From assembly GCF_024509555.1 (NCBI RefSeq), contig NZ_JAMWEL010000018.1:1-47996 (forward strand): 47,996 bases of DNA, written 5' to 3'. This document shows, piece by piece, positions 1 to 8,691 of the stretch; the stretch's first letter is position 1, and every line of letters starts with the position of its first letter. Source of the DNA: Streptococcus suis (GTDB taxonomy: Bacteria > Bacillota > Bacilli > Lactobacillales > Streptococcaceae). Below the pieces are notes generated by a model. The model was not told the DNA's origin. It saw nothing but the letters and a program-made list of their open reading frames with translations, and did not search any database. The position numbers and the translations under genes were made by a program.

Positions 1-51
1 GGTTTCAGGAACTTTGAAAATTTTAAAAAACGTATTTTGATTGCTTTGAAC

Positions 52-176
52 ATAAAGAAAGAGAGAACGAACTTCGTCCTCTCTAGGTGTTAGCTTTTCA
101 TCTACCCACTACAGTTGACAAAGAGCCTATATATCTCCCTTGCACTTAATATATCTATTGTAAGCGTTTATGTAAA
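52..176 (-). ncRNA. Candidate small RNA or leader with promoter and terminator
   Basis: On the minus strand a promoter-like pair is visible: TTTACA at 171-176 and TATATT at 148-153, 17 bases apart. A near-consensus cre site (159-172) sits in the spacer. Transcription would begin near 141. About 55 bases later there is a strong hairpin at 60-86 (AGAGAG, one mismatch, then ACGA paired with TCGT) followed on the minus strand by a T-rich tail. No open frame of useful size lies between them. This fits an RNA of about 80-90 nt, or the terminator of copA combined with a promoter for a gene beyond the left edge. No known RNA family was recognised. The hairpin is certain; the RNA is an inference. Confidence 0.4.
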
Positions 177-203
177 AAAATACCAGTTTTTTGACTGATA
201 TTT

Positions 204-2654
204 TTAGTCTATTTTCACCCTTTTCAATCGCAGAGCGTTTAAGAGGACGGAGACTGAGCTCAGGCTCATAGCTGCTCCTGCTAGCATGGGATTGAGCAGG
301 GGACCGCCAAATAAATGAAGAATCCCCATGGCAACTGGAATGCCCAATACATTGTAGGCAAAGGCCCAGAAGAGATTTTGTTTAATGGTGCGCATGGTTG
401 CTCGGCTGAGCGTGAGGGCTCGCGGCACGTCTAACAAGTCACTCCTCATCAAGACCACATCTGCGGACTCGATAGCCACATCGGTACCAGAGCCAATGGC
501 TAGACCCAAATCTGCCTGTGCCAAAGCAGGTGCGTCATTAATGCCGTCTCCGACCATGGCCACTCGCTTGCCTTCTGCCTGCAAGATTTGGACCTGACGG
601 GCCTTGTCTTCTGGCAGGACATCGCTAATCACGCGGTCAATGCCGACTTCTTGTGCAATAGCCTGAGCAGTTTTCTCGTTATCGCCTGTCAGCATGACCA
701 CTTCCACTCCTTGCTGACGCAGTTTGGCGATGGCTTGACGACTGGTGGGTTTTACCGTGTCAGCTACGGCGATAAGTGCCAGAAGCTGTCCTGCTCCTGC
801 TAGATACATAGGAGTTTTGCCTTGACTGGCTAATCGCTCTGCCTGCTGGCTGGCAAGTGTAGTATCCACACCTGCCTCCACCATTAGCTTGGCATTGCCA
901 AAGAAAATGGTCTGCTCTGCTATTGTCACCGACAAGCCTCGACCAGCATGGGCCTGGAAGTTGGTCGTCGGCAAGAGCTCCAAATCTGCCTGCTTGGCCG
1001 CATCCAGAATGGCCTGACCCAGAGGGTGCTCTGAATTCTGCTCGCTGCTGGCTGCCAGCTGGAGTAGTTCCTGCTCTGTCCGATCCGAGAAGGAAATCAG
1101 GTCTGTCACCTGCGGCTGACCTTGGGTGATGGTGCCTGTCTTATCAAAGACCATGACCTCAATCTTGGGCAGGATTTCCAAGGCTTGACCGGACTTGAAG
1201 AGGACGCCGTTCTCCGCCCCCTTGCCCGTACCGACCATGATTGCCGTTGGGGTCGCTAGGCCCAGTGCACAAGGACAGGCGATGACCAAGACCGAAATGG
1301 TGATGGACAGAGAGAAAATCCAGGAATGTTGCCCCAAGAGCAACCAAGCTAGGCCTGAGAGGACCGCAAGCCCCATGACAATGGGCACAAAGACCGCCGA
1401 CACCTGATCGGCCAGCTTGGCAATGGGGGCCTTAGAGCCCTGTGCTGCCTCAACCAACTGGATAATCTGAGCCAGACTGGTGTCCTGACCCACACGGGTT
1501 GCCTGGAAGCGAAAGGCACCGGTCTTATTGAGGGAGGCACCGACCACCTGATCTCCGACAGACTTGCTGACGGGCAGACTTTCACCTGTCAACATGGACT
1601 CATCGACAGTCGATTGCCCCTCAACTACAACACCGTCCACCGCAATTTTTTCACCCGGTCGGACGATGACAATATCACCCACAACCACATCTTCTAAGGC
1701 CACCTGCACTTCCTGTCCATTACGCAGGACCTGAGCCGTCTTGGGTGCCAAGTCCATGAGGTGCTTAATGGCCTCTGACGTTCTCCCCTTGGACACGGCC
1801 TCCAGATACTTGCCTAGGGTAATCAGAGTCAAGATAACCGCCCCCGACTCGAAGTAGAGCTCTGGGTGCCCACCATGGGACATCACTACCTCGTCTTGGG
1901 CGATTAAGGCAATCATGATAAGGCCTTGGGCAATAGCAGAGCTGGTACCAATGGCAATCAGGGAGTCCATATTGGGATGACCTGCTAGCAGGGTCTGAAA
2001 GCCCTTGGTAAAGAAGCTTCTTCCAAGATAAACCACTGGTAAAATCAGGATAAACTGAGCCAAGGCAAACACCATAGGTTCATGTAACCACTGGGGCAGG
2101 GGCAAGTTAACCATGGGACCCATAGCAATATAAAGTAAGGGGAGGGTGAAAACTACTGACCAGATAAAACGAGTCCAGAGGCTGGCAATTTTCTCATCCT
2201 GCCTGTCTGCCACCTTTTCCTGACTCTTTACTTCTGGCTTGATAGCCTTGTAGCCAGCCTGCTCAACAGCAGACAAAATTGCAGCCGCATTCAAGCGGTC
2301 CTTGTCATAGGTGATACTGGCCTTTTCTGTCGCAAGATTAACAGCCACTTCTTCTACACCAGCCAGTTTCCCTAGCGCCTTTTCTATCGTCATAGCACAG
2401 GAAGCACAGGTCATGCCTTCAATGGCATAGGTTTCTGTGATAAGATTGCGAACCAAACCATAACCTGCCTTTTCAACTGCTTGAGCAATGTCGCTCAGGC
2501 TCAAGACATTTTCATCAAAACTGACACTCAATTTTTCAGTTGCCAGATTGACGCTGGCTTCTTCTACTCCTTCCAATTTCCCGATAGCTTTCTCCACTGT
2601 CAGAGCACAAGAGGCACAGGTCATGCCTGCTATACGAATACTTTCTTTTTGCAT
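204..2654 (-). CDS. copA: Copper-exporting P1B-type ATPase CopA
   Basis: An 816-residue heavy-metal P-type ATPase that pumps Cu(I) out of the cytoplasm using ATP. Two N-terminal metal-binding HMA domains each carry GMTCASC (near residues 9 and 78). The family motifs follow in order: TGES (about 355), the membrane metal site CPC (about 458), the phosphorylated Asp in DKTGT (about 503), SEHPLG, and GDGIND (about 700). The CPC motif and double HMA domain support copper specificity. The start at 2654 was chosen over an upstream in-frame codon because AAGGAG lies just before it. Two cop boxes flank the promoter, so a CopY-type repressor is expected, but no copY or copZ gene lies next to it, unlike the usual copYAZ operon. 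Length is typical for Gram-positive CopA. Confidence 0.95.
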   Translation of the reverse strand: MQKESIRIAGMTCASCALTVEKAIGKLEGVEEASVNLATEKLSVSFDENVLSLSDIAQAVEKAGYGLVRNLITETYAIEGMTCASCAMTIEKALGKLAGVEEVAVNLATEKASITYDKDRLNAAAILSAVEQAGYKAIKPEVKSQEKVADRQDEKIASLWTRFIWSVVFTLPLLYIAMGPMVNLPLPQWLHEPMVFALAQFILILPVVYLGRSFFTKGFQTLLAGHPNMDSLIAIGTSSAIAQGLIMIALIAQDEVVMSHGGHPELYFESGAVILTLITLGKYLEAVSKGRTSEAIKHLMDLAPKTAQVLRNGQEVQVALEDVVVGDIVIVRPGEKIAVDGVVVEGQSTVDESMLTGESLPVSKSVGDQVVGASLNKTGAFRFQATRVGQDTSLAQIIQLVEAAQGSKAPIAKLADQVSAVFVPIVMGLAVLSGLAWLLLGQHSWIFSLSITISVLVIACPCALGLATPTAIMVGTGKGAENGVLFKSGQALEILPKIEVMVFDKTGTITQGQPQVTDLISFSDRTEQELLQLAASSEQNSEHPLGQAILDAAKQADLELLPTTNFQAHAGRGLSVTIAEQTIFFGNAKLMVEAGVDTTLASQQAERLASQGKTPMYLAGAGQLLALIAVADTVKPTSRQAIAKLRQQGVEVVMLTGDNEKTAQAIAQEVGIDRVISDVLPEDKARQVQILQAEGKRVAMVGDGINDAPALAQADLGLAIGSGTDVAIESADVVLMRSDLLDVPRALTLSRATMRTIKQNLFWAFAYNVLGIPVAMGILHLFGGPLLNPMLAGAAMSLSSVSVLLNALRLKRVKID

Positions 2655-2672
2655 GATAACACTCCTTTTGAC

Positions 2673-2716
2673 TACGTTTGTAATCATATTATACAAAACC
2701 TGACTACATTTGTAAA
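2673..2716 (-). promoter_or_regulatory. copA promoter with two cop boxes
   Basis: Minus-strand promoter TTTACA (2711-2716), 17-base spacer, TATAAT (2688-2693). A perfect cop box TACATTTGTA (2705-2714) overlaps the -35, and a second box TACGTTTGTA (2673-2682, one mismatch) lies just after the -10. The consensus TACANNTGTA is the known CopY operator of lactic acid bacteria. The boxes are 32 bases apart, about three helical turns, so they lie on the same DNA face. Copper-relieved repression by CopY is inferred. Confidence 0.85.
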
Positions 2717-2725
2717 CGAATTTGT

Positions 2726-2748
2726 TTTGAAAAAAGAGAGATTGCCCT
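2726..2748 (-). terminator. Weak possible terminator after tehB
   Basis: Just past the tehB stop, a short stem (AGAG paired with CTCT) is followed on the minus strand by six T residues. The stem is only four or five pairs, so termination may be incomplete and some read-through into copA is possible. Confidence 0.35.
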
Positions 2749-3606
2749 CTACTTCTTTCTTGCTAACATGGTCGCAAATCGCATCTTAAGGAAATTACCA
2801 TTCTCATCACGCTTATGAAGTTGACCAAAATCTTCATTGTACTTGACCAATTCCCAGTCACGATAGTATTCCTTCAACTCCCCTGCTCCAAAGGTAAAGG
2901 AGAAATTCATAGGACAAGGGGCATCTTCCGTATCCATGGCTGCTACAATTAAGTTATAACCACTCGGTCTTGTTCGTTCCTGCATATTTTGGATAATGGC
3001 GGGTACACGGTCACGCTCCAAGAACATGAAGACCACAGTTGAGATAATCCAGTTGTAGTCCTGCTCCAGACTGGCTGAGTTGATGTCATAGGTCCCAGCC
3101 TGCAAATCCAAATCTTCAGCTTCCTTGACCTGCAGAAGTGTCTGGATACTCGGCACATGCTTATCAACTGCCGTCACCTCAAAACCCTGCTGAGCCAAGT
3201 AAAGACTGTTACGACCATGACCGCAACCCAAGTCCAAGACCTTACAAGGCTCGATGATTTTCAAGGCCTCCAAGACCTCCGAATGCGTCCGTGTGTAGTC
3301 GTACTTTTTGGCAAAATAGTCTTCTGGTTGACAGAAAAATTCCAAGAAAAACTCCGTATCTTCTGTCAACAGGGTCACCCTATGCCAAGCCTGTGGCTCA
3401 ACAAAGGGAATCTCATCTGTTGGACCATAGACAAATTCTCCCAAAATCTCATTGTCATCAGAAATCGGCTCAAACTTGAGCTGGCCCTTCAAGACCTTGA
3501 TTTTGGCCCAAGTACCTACCTTGGTATTGTGCTTGGTCAAAAAGTGCTGGGGAACCGTCTCCTGATTCCAAATAGGCATGCGTTTGTAAGGAACTAAAAC
3601 TGTCAT
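2749..3606 (-). CDS. tehB: TehB-type SAM-dependent methyltransferase with N-terminal cupin-like domain
   Basis: A 285-residue protein with two parts. Residues 1-90 resemble the small beta-barrel (DUF1971) domain found before TehB in many bacteria. The rest is a class I methyltransferase with the SAM-binding motif DLGCGHGRN (about residues 124-132) and an acidic residue at the end of strand 2 (AVDKH). TehB proteins methylate tellurite and give tellurite resistance when overexpressed; the natural substrate is unknown. The start at 3606 follows AAAGGAG; an upstream in-frame start at 3675 has no ribosome site. A promoter lies at 3647-3675. In pneumococcus a similar gene also lies in the smpB neighbourhood. 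Family confidence is high; true cellular role is open. Confidence 0.88.
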   Translation of the reverse strand: MTVLVPYKRMPIWNQETVPQHFLTKHNTKVGTWAKIKVLKGQLKFEPISDDNEILGEFVYGPTDEIPFVEPQAWHRVTLLTEDTEFFLEFFCQPEDYFAKKYDYTRTHSEVLEALKIIEPCKVLDLGCGHGRNSLYLAQQGFEVTAVDKHVPSIQTLLQVKEAEDLDLQAGTYDINSASLEQDYNWIISTVVFMFLERDRVPAIIQNMQERTRPSGYNLIVAAMDTEDAPCPMNFSFTFGAGELKEYYRDWELVKYNEDFGQLHKRDENGNFLKMRFATMLARKK

Positions 3607-3646
3607 TATCTCTCCTTTTCGTCTACAAAACTTAAAACGTGTTTCT

Positions 3647-3675
3647 AGTCTATCACAAAGAAAATTGGAATTCAA
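3647..3675 (-). promoter_or_regulatory. Probable tehB promoter
   Basis: TTGAAT (3670-3675), 17-base spacer, TAGACT (3647-3652) with a TG one base before the -10. It is placed about 40 bases before the tehB start and diverges from the adjacent alcohol dehydrogenase promoter. Confidence 0.55.
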
Positions 3676-3688
3676 ATTGATTTTTTTC

Positions 3689-3719
3689 TTGACTTAAAGT
3701 GAACTCCAAGGTGTATAAT
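3689..3719 (+). promoter_or_regulatory. MerR-type elongated promoter of the alcohol dehydrogenase
   Basis: TTGACT (3689-3694) and TATAAT (3714-3719) are separated by 19 bases rather than 17, and the spacer holds an imperfect dyad (3693-3710, CTTAAAGT then ACTCCAAG). Long spacers with such dyads are the hallmark of operators used by MerR-family activators; the sequence resembles sites of the AdhR/NmlR group, which respond to aldehydes or electrophiles and commonly control Zn alcohol dehydrogenases. No MerR gene lies in the window, so the regulator must act in trans. Confidence 0.75.
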
Positions 3720-3773
3720 ATTTTATATCAATCAGAAAGGACATTTCCTTGTAAATGTAAGTGTATAGTAAAT

Positions 3774-4817
3774 ATGAAAGCAGCAATATATGAAAAATCC
3801 GGCAAGATGACCCTTGCAGAAATCGAAAAACCAAGACTTCAAGCCAAAGATGATGTCATTATCAAGGTCGTTCGTGCCTGTGTCTGTGGGTCGGACCTTT
3901 GGCGTTATGATGAAAATGTACCACATGAACATGGTGACACCAACTCTGGTCATGAGGCAATCGGGATTGTAGAGGAAGTCGGTGAGGACATCACCACCCT
4001 TATTCCTGGTGATTTCGTAATTGTACCCTTTACACACGGTTGCGGACACTGTGATGCCTGCCGTGCTGGTTTCGACGGTACCTGTGACAACCACCCTGGT
4101 GCACAAAACTTTGGTAATAATTACCAGTCACAATACATCCGTTTCCACTACGGGAATTGGGCCTTGATTAAGGTGCCTGGTCAGCCGATTGATTATTCAG
4201 AAGGGATGATTAAATCCCTCTTGACCTTGGCAGATGTCATGCCAACTGGCTACCACGCAGCTCGAGTAGCAGATGTCAAACCTGGCGATAAGGTGGTTGT
4301 CATCGGTGACGGAGCAGTGGGACAATGTGCTGTCATTGCTGCAAAAATGCGCGGAGCTTCTCAGATTGTCATGATGAGCCGCCATGCAGACCGCCAGCAA
4401 ATGGCTCTGGAATCAGGGGCTACTGCCATCGTAGCAGAACGGGGCGAGGAAGGCATTGCCAAGGTCCGTGAAATCCTAGGTGGCGGAGCGGATGCCGCCC
4501 TCGAATGTGTCGGAACAGAAGCTTCTATTGACCAAGCCATCGGCGTCCTTCACAATGGTGGTCGAATCGGCTTTGTCGGTGTGCCACACTACAACAACCA
4601 TGCCCTTGGCTCAACCTTTGCTCAAAATATCATTATCGGTGGTGGCTCTGCTTCTGTCACAACCTATGATAAGGAAATTTTGCTCGATGCTGTTCTCAAA
4701 GGCGACATCAACCCAGGTCGAGTTTTCACCCAAACTTACAGCCTAGACAATATTGACCAAGCCTACAAAGACATGGCCAACCGTAAAACCATTAAAGCAA
4801 TGGTGACGGTGGATTAA
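3774..4817 (+). CDS. Zinc-dependent alcohol dehydrogenase (MDR family)
   Basis: A 347-residue medium-chain dehydrogenase. The catalytic zinc ligands are visible as Cys38 (in CVCGSD) and the GHE motif near residue 60; a structural zinc loop follows with four cysteines in the segment GCGHCDACRAGFDGTC (about 92-107). The NAD(P)-binding fold has GDGAVG near residue 178. It probably oxidises an alcohol or reduces an aldehyde; the substrate cannot be read from sequence. The start gives the family-typical MKAAIYE. The only good ribosome site, AGAAAGGA at 3734-3741, is 32 bases away, with a small hairpin between them (3741-3758). The MerR-type promoter suggests induction by aldehyde or electrophile stress. 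A terminator follows at once, so this is a single-gene unit. Confidence 0.9.
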   Translation: MKAAIYEKSGKMTLAEIEKPRLQAKDDVIIKVVRACVCGSDLWRYDENVPHEHGDTNSGHEAIGIVEEVGEDITTLIPGDFVIVPFTHGCGHCDACRAGFDGTCDNHPGAQNFGNNYQSQYIRFHYGNWALIKVPGQPIDYSEGMIKSLLTLADVMPTGYHAARVADVKPGDKVVVIGDGAVGQCAVIAAKMRGASQIVMMSRHADRQQMALESGATAIVAERGEEGIAKVREILGGGADAALECVGTEASIDQAIGVLHNGGRIGFVGVPHYNNHALGSTFAQNIIIGGGSASVTTYDKEILLDAVLKGDINPGRVFTQTYSLDNIDQAYKDMANRKTIKAMVTVD

Positions 4818-4830
4818 GATAAATAATAAG

Positions 4831-4867
4831 CCCCAGATAGTCTCGAAACTGCCTGGGGTATTTGTTT
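4831..4867 (+). terminator. Terminator of the alcohol dehydrogenase gene
   Basis: CCCCAG (4831-4836) pairs with CTGGGG (4853-4858), with an inner AGT/ACT helix, followed by TATTTGTTTT. It is a good intrinsic terminator on the plus strand. Confidence 0.85.
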
Positions 4868-4875
4868 TCCTATCA

Positions 4876-4903
4876 CAAAAAAGACCAGGATTTCTCCCAG
4901 TCT
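4876..4903 (-). terminator. Terminator of smpB
   Basis: On the minus strand AGACTGGGA pairs with TCCTGGTCT (two G-U pairs, loop GAAA) and is followed by six T residues. The left arm overlaps the smpB stop codon. Confidence 0.85.
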
Positions 4904-5369
4904 ATCGACTATTGATAGCCTTCATGGTTCGTTTGATGTCACGGTCTTGCTCACGGCGTTTGATGGACTCTCGTTTGTCGTAGTCGTGCTTCCCTTTGGC
5001 AAGCCCAATCAAGACCTTGGCAAAGCCGTCCTTGATATAGACCTTGAGGGGCACCAGAGTCATCCCTGTCCCTTTGACCTCATTGCCCAGAGATTCGATC
5101 TGCTTCTTCCGCAAGAGCAACTTGCGGGTCCGCGTTGGCTCCTGGTTCCAGATATTGCCCTCATCATAGGGAGCGATATGAACATTGACCAACCAAGCCT
5201 CGCCCTGCTTGATTTGGGCAAAGCCATCCTTAAGGTTAATCCGCCCCGCACGAATAGACTTAATCTCCGTCCCCGTCAGGACCATCCCCGCCTCCACTGT
5301 ATCGACAATGGTATAGTCGTGGCGGGCTTTTTTATTCTGTGCAATCACATTGCCCTCACCCTTGGCCAT
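4902..5369 (-). CDS. smpB: SsrA-binding protein SmpB
   Basis: A 155-residue tmRNA partner. With tmRNA it rescues ribosomes stalled on broken mRNA and tags the unfinished peptide for degradation. The beta-barrel core ([24 protein letters not shown]) and the basic C-terminal tail ([19 protein letters not shown]) that enters the decoding centre are complete, and the length is typical. The start lies two bases after the rnr stop, and its ribosome site AAGGAG is formed by the last rnr codons, so the two are co-transcribed and probably coupled. The pairing is functional: RNase R degrades non-stop mRNA released by trans-translation. Confidence 0.97.
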   Translation of the reverse strand: MAKGEGNVIAQNKKARHDYTIVDTVEAGMVLTGTEIKSIRAGRINLKDGFAQIKQGEAWLVNVHIAPYDEGNIWNQEPTRTRKLLLRKKQIESLGNEVKGTGMTLVPLKVYIKDGFAKVLIGLAKGKHDYDKRESIKRREQDRDIKRTMKAINSR

Positions 5370-5371
5370 GC

Positions 5372-7741
5372 CTATCTCCTTTTCTTCTTGTTCTTTTTAG
5401 CCATTTCTTTGTAAAATAGTTTCTTTTTCTTGTCTTTTTTGCCACTTTTTGACTTGTGGTCTTTTCCAGACTTGTGATGTTTGCTGTCGCGACCAGCGGC
5501 TTCTTGTTTGTGGTGCTTGCCCCGTCCTCGCCCTGACCGATCATCACGGTCACGGTTGGAGTGACTAGCAGTTCTCCTCTTGGCTTTCAGAGCTTTTTCC
5601 ACAATATCCAGCTCGGACGGCACGTGGGCAAAATCAATCTCCCCTGTCATCTTGTCCGCCCGCGTTAGCTTGATACGAATTGGCTGACCAACACGGAAGA
5701 CCCGACCAGATTTCTCACCCTGCAAGGTCAGAGTTCGCTCGTGGAACTGGTAGTATTCGTTGAGGTTGGTGATGTGGATCAGACCTTCAACCGTATTTGG
5801 TAACTCGACAAAAAGACCAAACTTGACTACGCTAGACACGACACCATCAAACTCTTGCCCGACAAATTCTTGCATGAACTCTGCCTTCTTCATGGCTTCG
5901 ACTTCCCGCTCTGCCTCAATGGCACGGCGTTCTAAACTGGACGAAGACTTGGCAAGCTCAGGTATAACCTGCTCAAAATGCTCTGCTTTTTCCGCAGGAT
6001 TGTGACCATAGTCCCGCACCATGCGGTGAACCAGCAAATCGGGATAACGGCGGATAGGGCTGGTGAAATGGGTGTAGAACTCTGCACCCAGACCGTAGTG
6101 GCCGTGGTTGTGCTCCGAGTAGCGTGCCTGCTGCATAGAACGCAGCAACATCATGTTGAGGACATCCGCATAGGGTTCATCCTTGACCCGCTCCATGAGA
6201 TCCTGAAGGGCGTCCTGGCTGATAGAGCTGGCCGTTCCATAGACCGTCAGACCAAAGCTGGTCGCATAGTCGATGAACTTCTGTAACTTGTCTGACTTGG
6301 GCTCCTCGTGGATACGATAGATGAAAGGCAGGTCCAACTTAGCAAAATGCTCAGCAACGCACTCGTTGGCAGCCAGCATGAAGGACTCAATCATCCGCTC
6401 GGCAATACCTCGCTGGCGCAGTTGAATATCGACTGGCAGACCATCCTTGTTGACGATGATTTTGGCTTCAGCTGTATCAAAGTTGAGAGCCCCACGCTTA
6501 TAGCGCATGGCTTCTAGCGTCTCATGGAGTTTGACCATGAGCTCAACACTTGGCACGATTGCCTTGTATTTGTCCAGCTTTTCCTTGTTACCTGCAATCA
6601 TGTCATTGACATCGGAATAGGTCATGCGGAAGGTGGTTTTGATGACCGTCTGGCCAATCCAGTGCTTGACTACCTTGCCCTTGCGGTCAATTTCCATAAT
6701 AGCCGACTGGGTCAGGCGATCCACATTTGGATTAAGGGAACAGATACCGTTTGACAGGCGTTCTGGCAGCATTGGTACCACACGATCGGTCACATAGACA
6801 GAAGTCCCACGCTTGACAGCTTCCTGGTCCAAGGCTGAGCCTTCCGTCACATAGTAGCTGACATCGGCGATATGGACACCCAGTTCCAGATTGCCGTTCT
6901 TGAGCTGCTTGATATGAACCGCATCATCCAAGTCCTTGGCATCTGCACCGTCGATAGTAAAGATGATCTCATCTCGCAGGTCCAAGCGTCCTTCAAAGTC
7001 TTTCTCAGACGGACTTTCTGGTACACGATTAGCCTCTGCCAAGACTTCATCAGGGAATTCCGACACGATGTCCATGGATTCCAAAACTTCCAAGACATCG
7101 ATTCCCACATCGTCCTTGTGGCCCACTACGTCCCGAATGGTCGCAACAAAGTGGTCCCGTTTCTTATTGGGATAAGCTTCGATATCAACTTTTAGGATTT
7201 CCGTTCCGGTCAATACCAGAGGTGACTTCTTGATATAAATCTTCTGAGCGATTTTCTGGTTTTTAGACTTGATGTAGCCTGCATATTCTGGCTTGTCTTC
7301 GTCAAAAACAATTAAGCCCACCGCTGTTTTCAGGCTATGTTCCAAAATATCAATGACTTCCGCTTCCGCAGCTGTCCCCTTGAGTCTGTCCGCCACTTTC
7401 TTAATGGCCACTTCCACTCGGTCACCTTCGATAGCAAAGTTAACATCGTCACGGCTGACAAAGAGGTCATCTTCTTCTTCATCAACGGTCACAAAGCCAA
7501 AACCTGACTTGTGGGCACGAAAAATACCCTGTAAGGTTACCTTGTTTTTGGACACTTTTGGAACTGGCAGAGCAATTCGACCCGCATTGTCAAAGACAAT
7601 CTGACGGCTACCTTCCATGCTAGAAACCAGCTTGACCAAGTCTGTAAAGCTCTTAGCAGAACTGGCTCCAAACTGATCTGCCAGCTGATCCATGGTCACA
7701 GGACCAACTTCTTTAATATAGTTAATAATATCGTTTTTCAT
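5372..7741 (-). CDS. rnr: Ribonuclease R
   Basis: A 789-residue 3'-5' exoribonuclease of the RNB family that degrades structured RNA. Order of domains: N-terminal winged helix (about 1-65), cold-shock OB folds, the RNB catalytic domain with the acidic motif [13 protein letters not shown], an S1 domain (about 630-710) and a long Lys-rich tail ending KKNKKKRR. The start at 7741 ([11 protein letters not shown]) matches the family; no strong ribosome site precedes it, and an in-frame TTG lies five codons upstream. A terminator follows secG at 8225-8255, so rnr likely has its own promoter in the hairpin-rich gap upstream. It is followed immediately by smpB. Confidence 0.95.
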   Translation of the reverse strand: MKNDIINYIKEVGPVTMDQLADQFGASSAKSFTDLVKLVSSMEGSRQIVFDNAGRIALPVPKVSKNKVTLQGIFRAHKSGFGFVTVDEEEDDLFVSRDDVNFAIEGDRVEVAIKKVADRLKGTAAEAEVIDILEHSLKTAVGLIVFDEDKPEYAGYIKSKNQKIAQKIYIKKSPLVLTGTEILKVDIEAYPNKKRDHFVATIRDVVGHKDDVGIDVLEVLESMDIVSEFPDEVLAEANRVPESPSEKDFEGRLDLRDEIIFTIDGADAKDLDDAVHIKQLKNGNLELGVHIADVSYYVTEGSALDQEAVKRGTSVYVTDRVVPMLPERLSNGICSLNPNVDRLTQSAIMEIDRKGKVVKHWIGQTVIKTTFRMTYSDVNDMIAGNKEKLDKYKAIVPSVELMVKLHETLEAMRYKRGALNFDTAEAKIIVNKDGLPVDIQLRQRGIAERMIESFMLAANECVAEHFAKLDLPFIYRIHEEPKSDKLQKFIDYATSFGLTVYGTASSISQDALQDLMERVKDEPYADVLNMMLLRSMQQARYSEHNHGHYGLGAEFYTHFTSPIRRYPDLLVHRMVRDYGHNPAEKAEHFEQVIPELAKSSSSLERRAIEAEREVEAMKKAEFMQEFVGQEFDGVVSSVVKFGLFVELPNTVEGLIHITNLNEYYQFHERTLTLQGEKSGRVFRVGQPIRIKLTRADKMTGEIDFAHVPSELDIVEKALKAKRRTASHSNRDRDDRSGRGRGKHHKQEAAGRDSKHHKSGKDHKSKSGKKDKKKKLFYKEMAKKNKKKRR

Positions 7742-8224
7742 TTTAATGTTTACCAAGATGCTGAGCTCAAGCCTAGCACCGCTCCTCAAAGTTAGTGTCA
7801 ATATCTCAGCGCAGTGGTTGATTGGCTTTAACAGTCCAGTGGACTGTTAAAGGTTGGAGATAAGATTTGCGAAGTAAATCTCAGCAATTCGTATTTTACA
7901 CTCCAAATCTGACCATTACGGCTGTTGCGAACAAAGTTCGCTCTATTTCCAACCTCAAAAGGTTCACCGAACCTTTTGAGCTGTGCGGAGGTGGGAGTGA
8001 AACAGTCTGGGGATAGACTGTTTCAGCTCAACAACTGGAAACAAGGACTTGTTGTCGAACTCTTCTATGAATGGTAGAGTTCTTTCCCACTCCCATTTCT
8101 CTTAATGTTGCTTAGTTTTTCTTTTATTAGTTAGACAAGAGAAGAAACTGCATGTCTGCATTTCCCAATTTCAACTTTCAACCGTCGCCACTATTTTTAC
8201 ATTTCACAGTTCTGGCCTACTCCT
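7742..8224. repeat. Composite hairpin-rich intergenic region between secG and rnr
   Basis: A 483-base gap with no gene. It holds a row of perfect or near-perfect hairpins: TTTAACAGTCC/GGACTGTTAAA (7827-7851), AGATTT/AAATCT (7864-7881), GCGAAC/GTTCGC (7927-7941), a 12-pair stem CTCAAAAGGTTC/GAACCTTTTGAG (7954-7980), GAAACAGTCT/AGACTGTTTC (7999-8024) and GAACTCT/AGAGTTC (8057-8082). Longer-range arms (AGGTTGGA with TCCAACCT; TGGGAGTG with CACTCCCA) enclose several of them, so a branched RNA could form. The block 7994-8028 recurs inverted at 11632-11666. The remainder, 8100-8224, shows nothing further. Looks like dispersed streptococcal repeat modules; the family was not identified. Confidence 0.7.
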
Positions 8225-8255
8225 AAAAAAATAGACCAAGAACTAGTCCCAGTCT
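8225..8255 (-). terminator. Terminator after secG
   Basis: On the minus strand AGACTGGGA pairs with the segment ending TTGGTCT, followed by ATTTTTTT, just past the secG stop. It is close in sequence to the smpB terminator. Confidence 0.7.
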
Positions 8256-8262
8256 GATTTAT

Positions 8263-8496
8263 CTATTTACTTGAAATGATAACAAGTGCTAGCGCATCCA
8301 ACATCCATAGGAAAATCAGAATAGCCGTAATACGTTGCATCACAGCCTCAAAACCACGCGCCTTAGTACGCTCAAACAAGGCTCCGCTCGTTGAATCAAA
8401 GACGTTGCTAGATTGGTTCTTAGCTGGTTGGATAAAAATCACCGCAATCAAAATAACAGATAAAATCAAAAGAATGGTTAATAATAGTTGATACAT
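8263..8496 (-). CDS. secG: Preprotein translocase subunit SecG
   Basis: A 77-residue membrane protein with two hydrophobic segments (about 3-23 and 55-75) joined by a polar loop containing the SecG-like stretch SSGALFERTKARG-type sequence. SecG helps SecYE-SecA move proteins across the membrane. Length and topology are typical for the small Gram-positive form. It lies between rpmG and rnr, the usual streptococcal order, 45 bases after rpmG. The ribosome site is modest (AGAAAGTG). Confidence 0.93.
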   Translation of the reverse strand: MYQLLLTILLILSVILIAVIFIQPAKNQSSNVFDSTSGALFERTKARGFEAVMQRITAILIFLWMLDALALVIISSK

Positions 8497-8541
8497 ATGA
8501 TTTCACTTTCTACAATAACTTAGCATATTATACCACAAAAC

Positions 8542-8691
8542 CTATTTGGTTTCAAGGTGAAGGGTTACTTTTCTCTCTTTTGGACAGTATTTCAAAACCT
8601 CAATCTTATCTGGATGGGTCTTGGCATTCTTACTGGTCAGATAGTTTTTACTCCCACATTCTGAACACTGCAAATTGATTTTAACTCTCAC
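8542..8691 (-). CDS. rpmG: 50S ribosomal protein L33
   Basis: A 49-residue ribosomal protein read from a GTG start. The sequence begins [17 protein letters not shown] and ends [15 protein letters not shown], matching L33. It has the first CxxC pair (CSEC) but only one Cys in the second position (YCP), as in some streptococcal paralogues, so zinc binding may be altered. The GTG overlaps the pmrA stop (GTGA), with AAGGGA as the ribosome site inside pmrA, so translation is likely coupled. A second L33 gene elsewhere is expected in this genus. Confidence 0.92.
   Translation of the reverse strand: MRVKINLQCSECGSKNYLTSKNAKTHPDKIEVLKYCPKERKVTLHLETK

Noticed and set aside
115..143. TTGACA at 115-120 as a plus-strand promoter
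   Set aside because: No -10 at 16-18 bases; nearby TATATA is only 8 bases away.
2749..3675. Longer tehB frame starting at 3675
   Set aside because: No ribosome site precedes it; 3606 has AAAGGAG at the right distance and the known N-terminal domain begins there.
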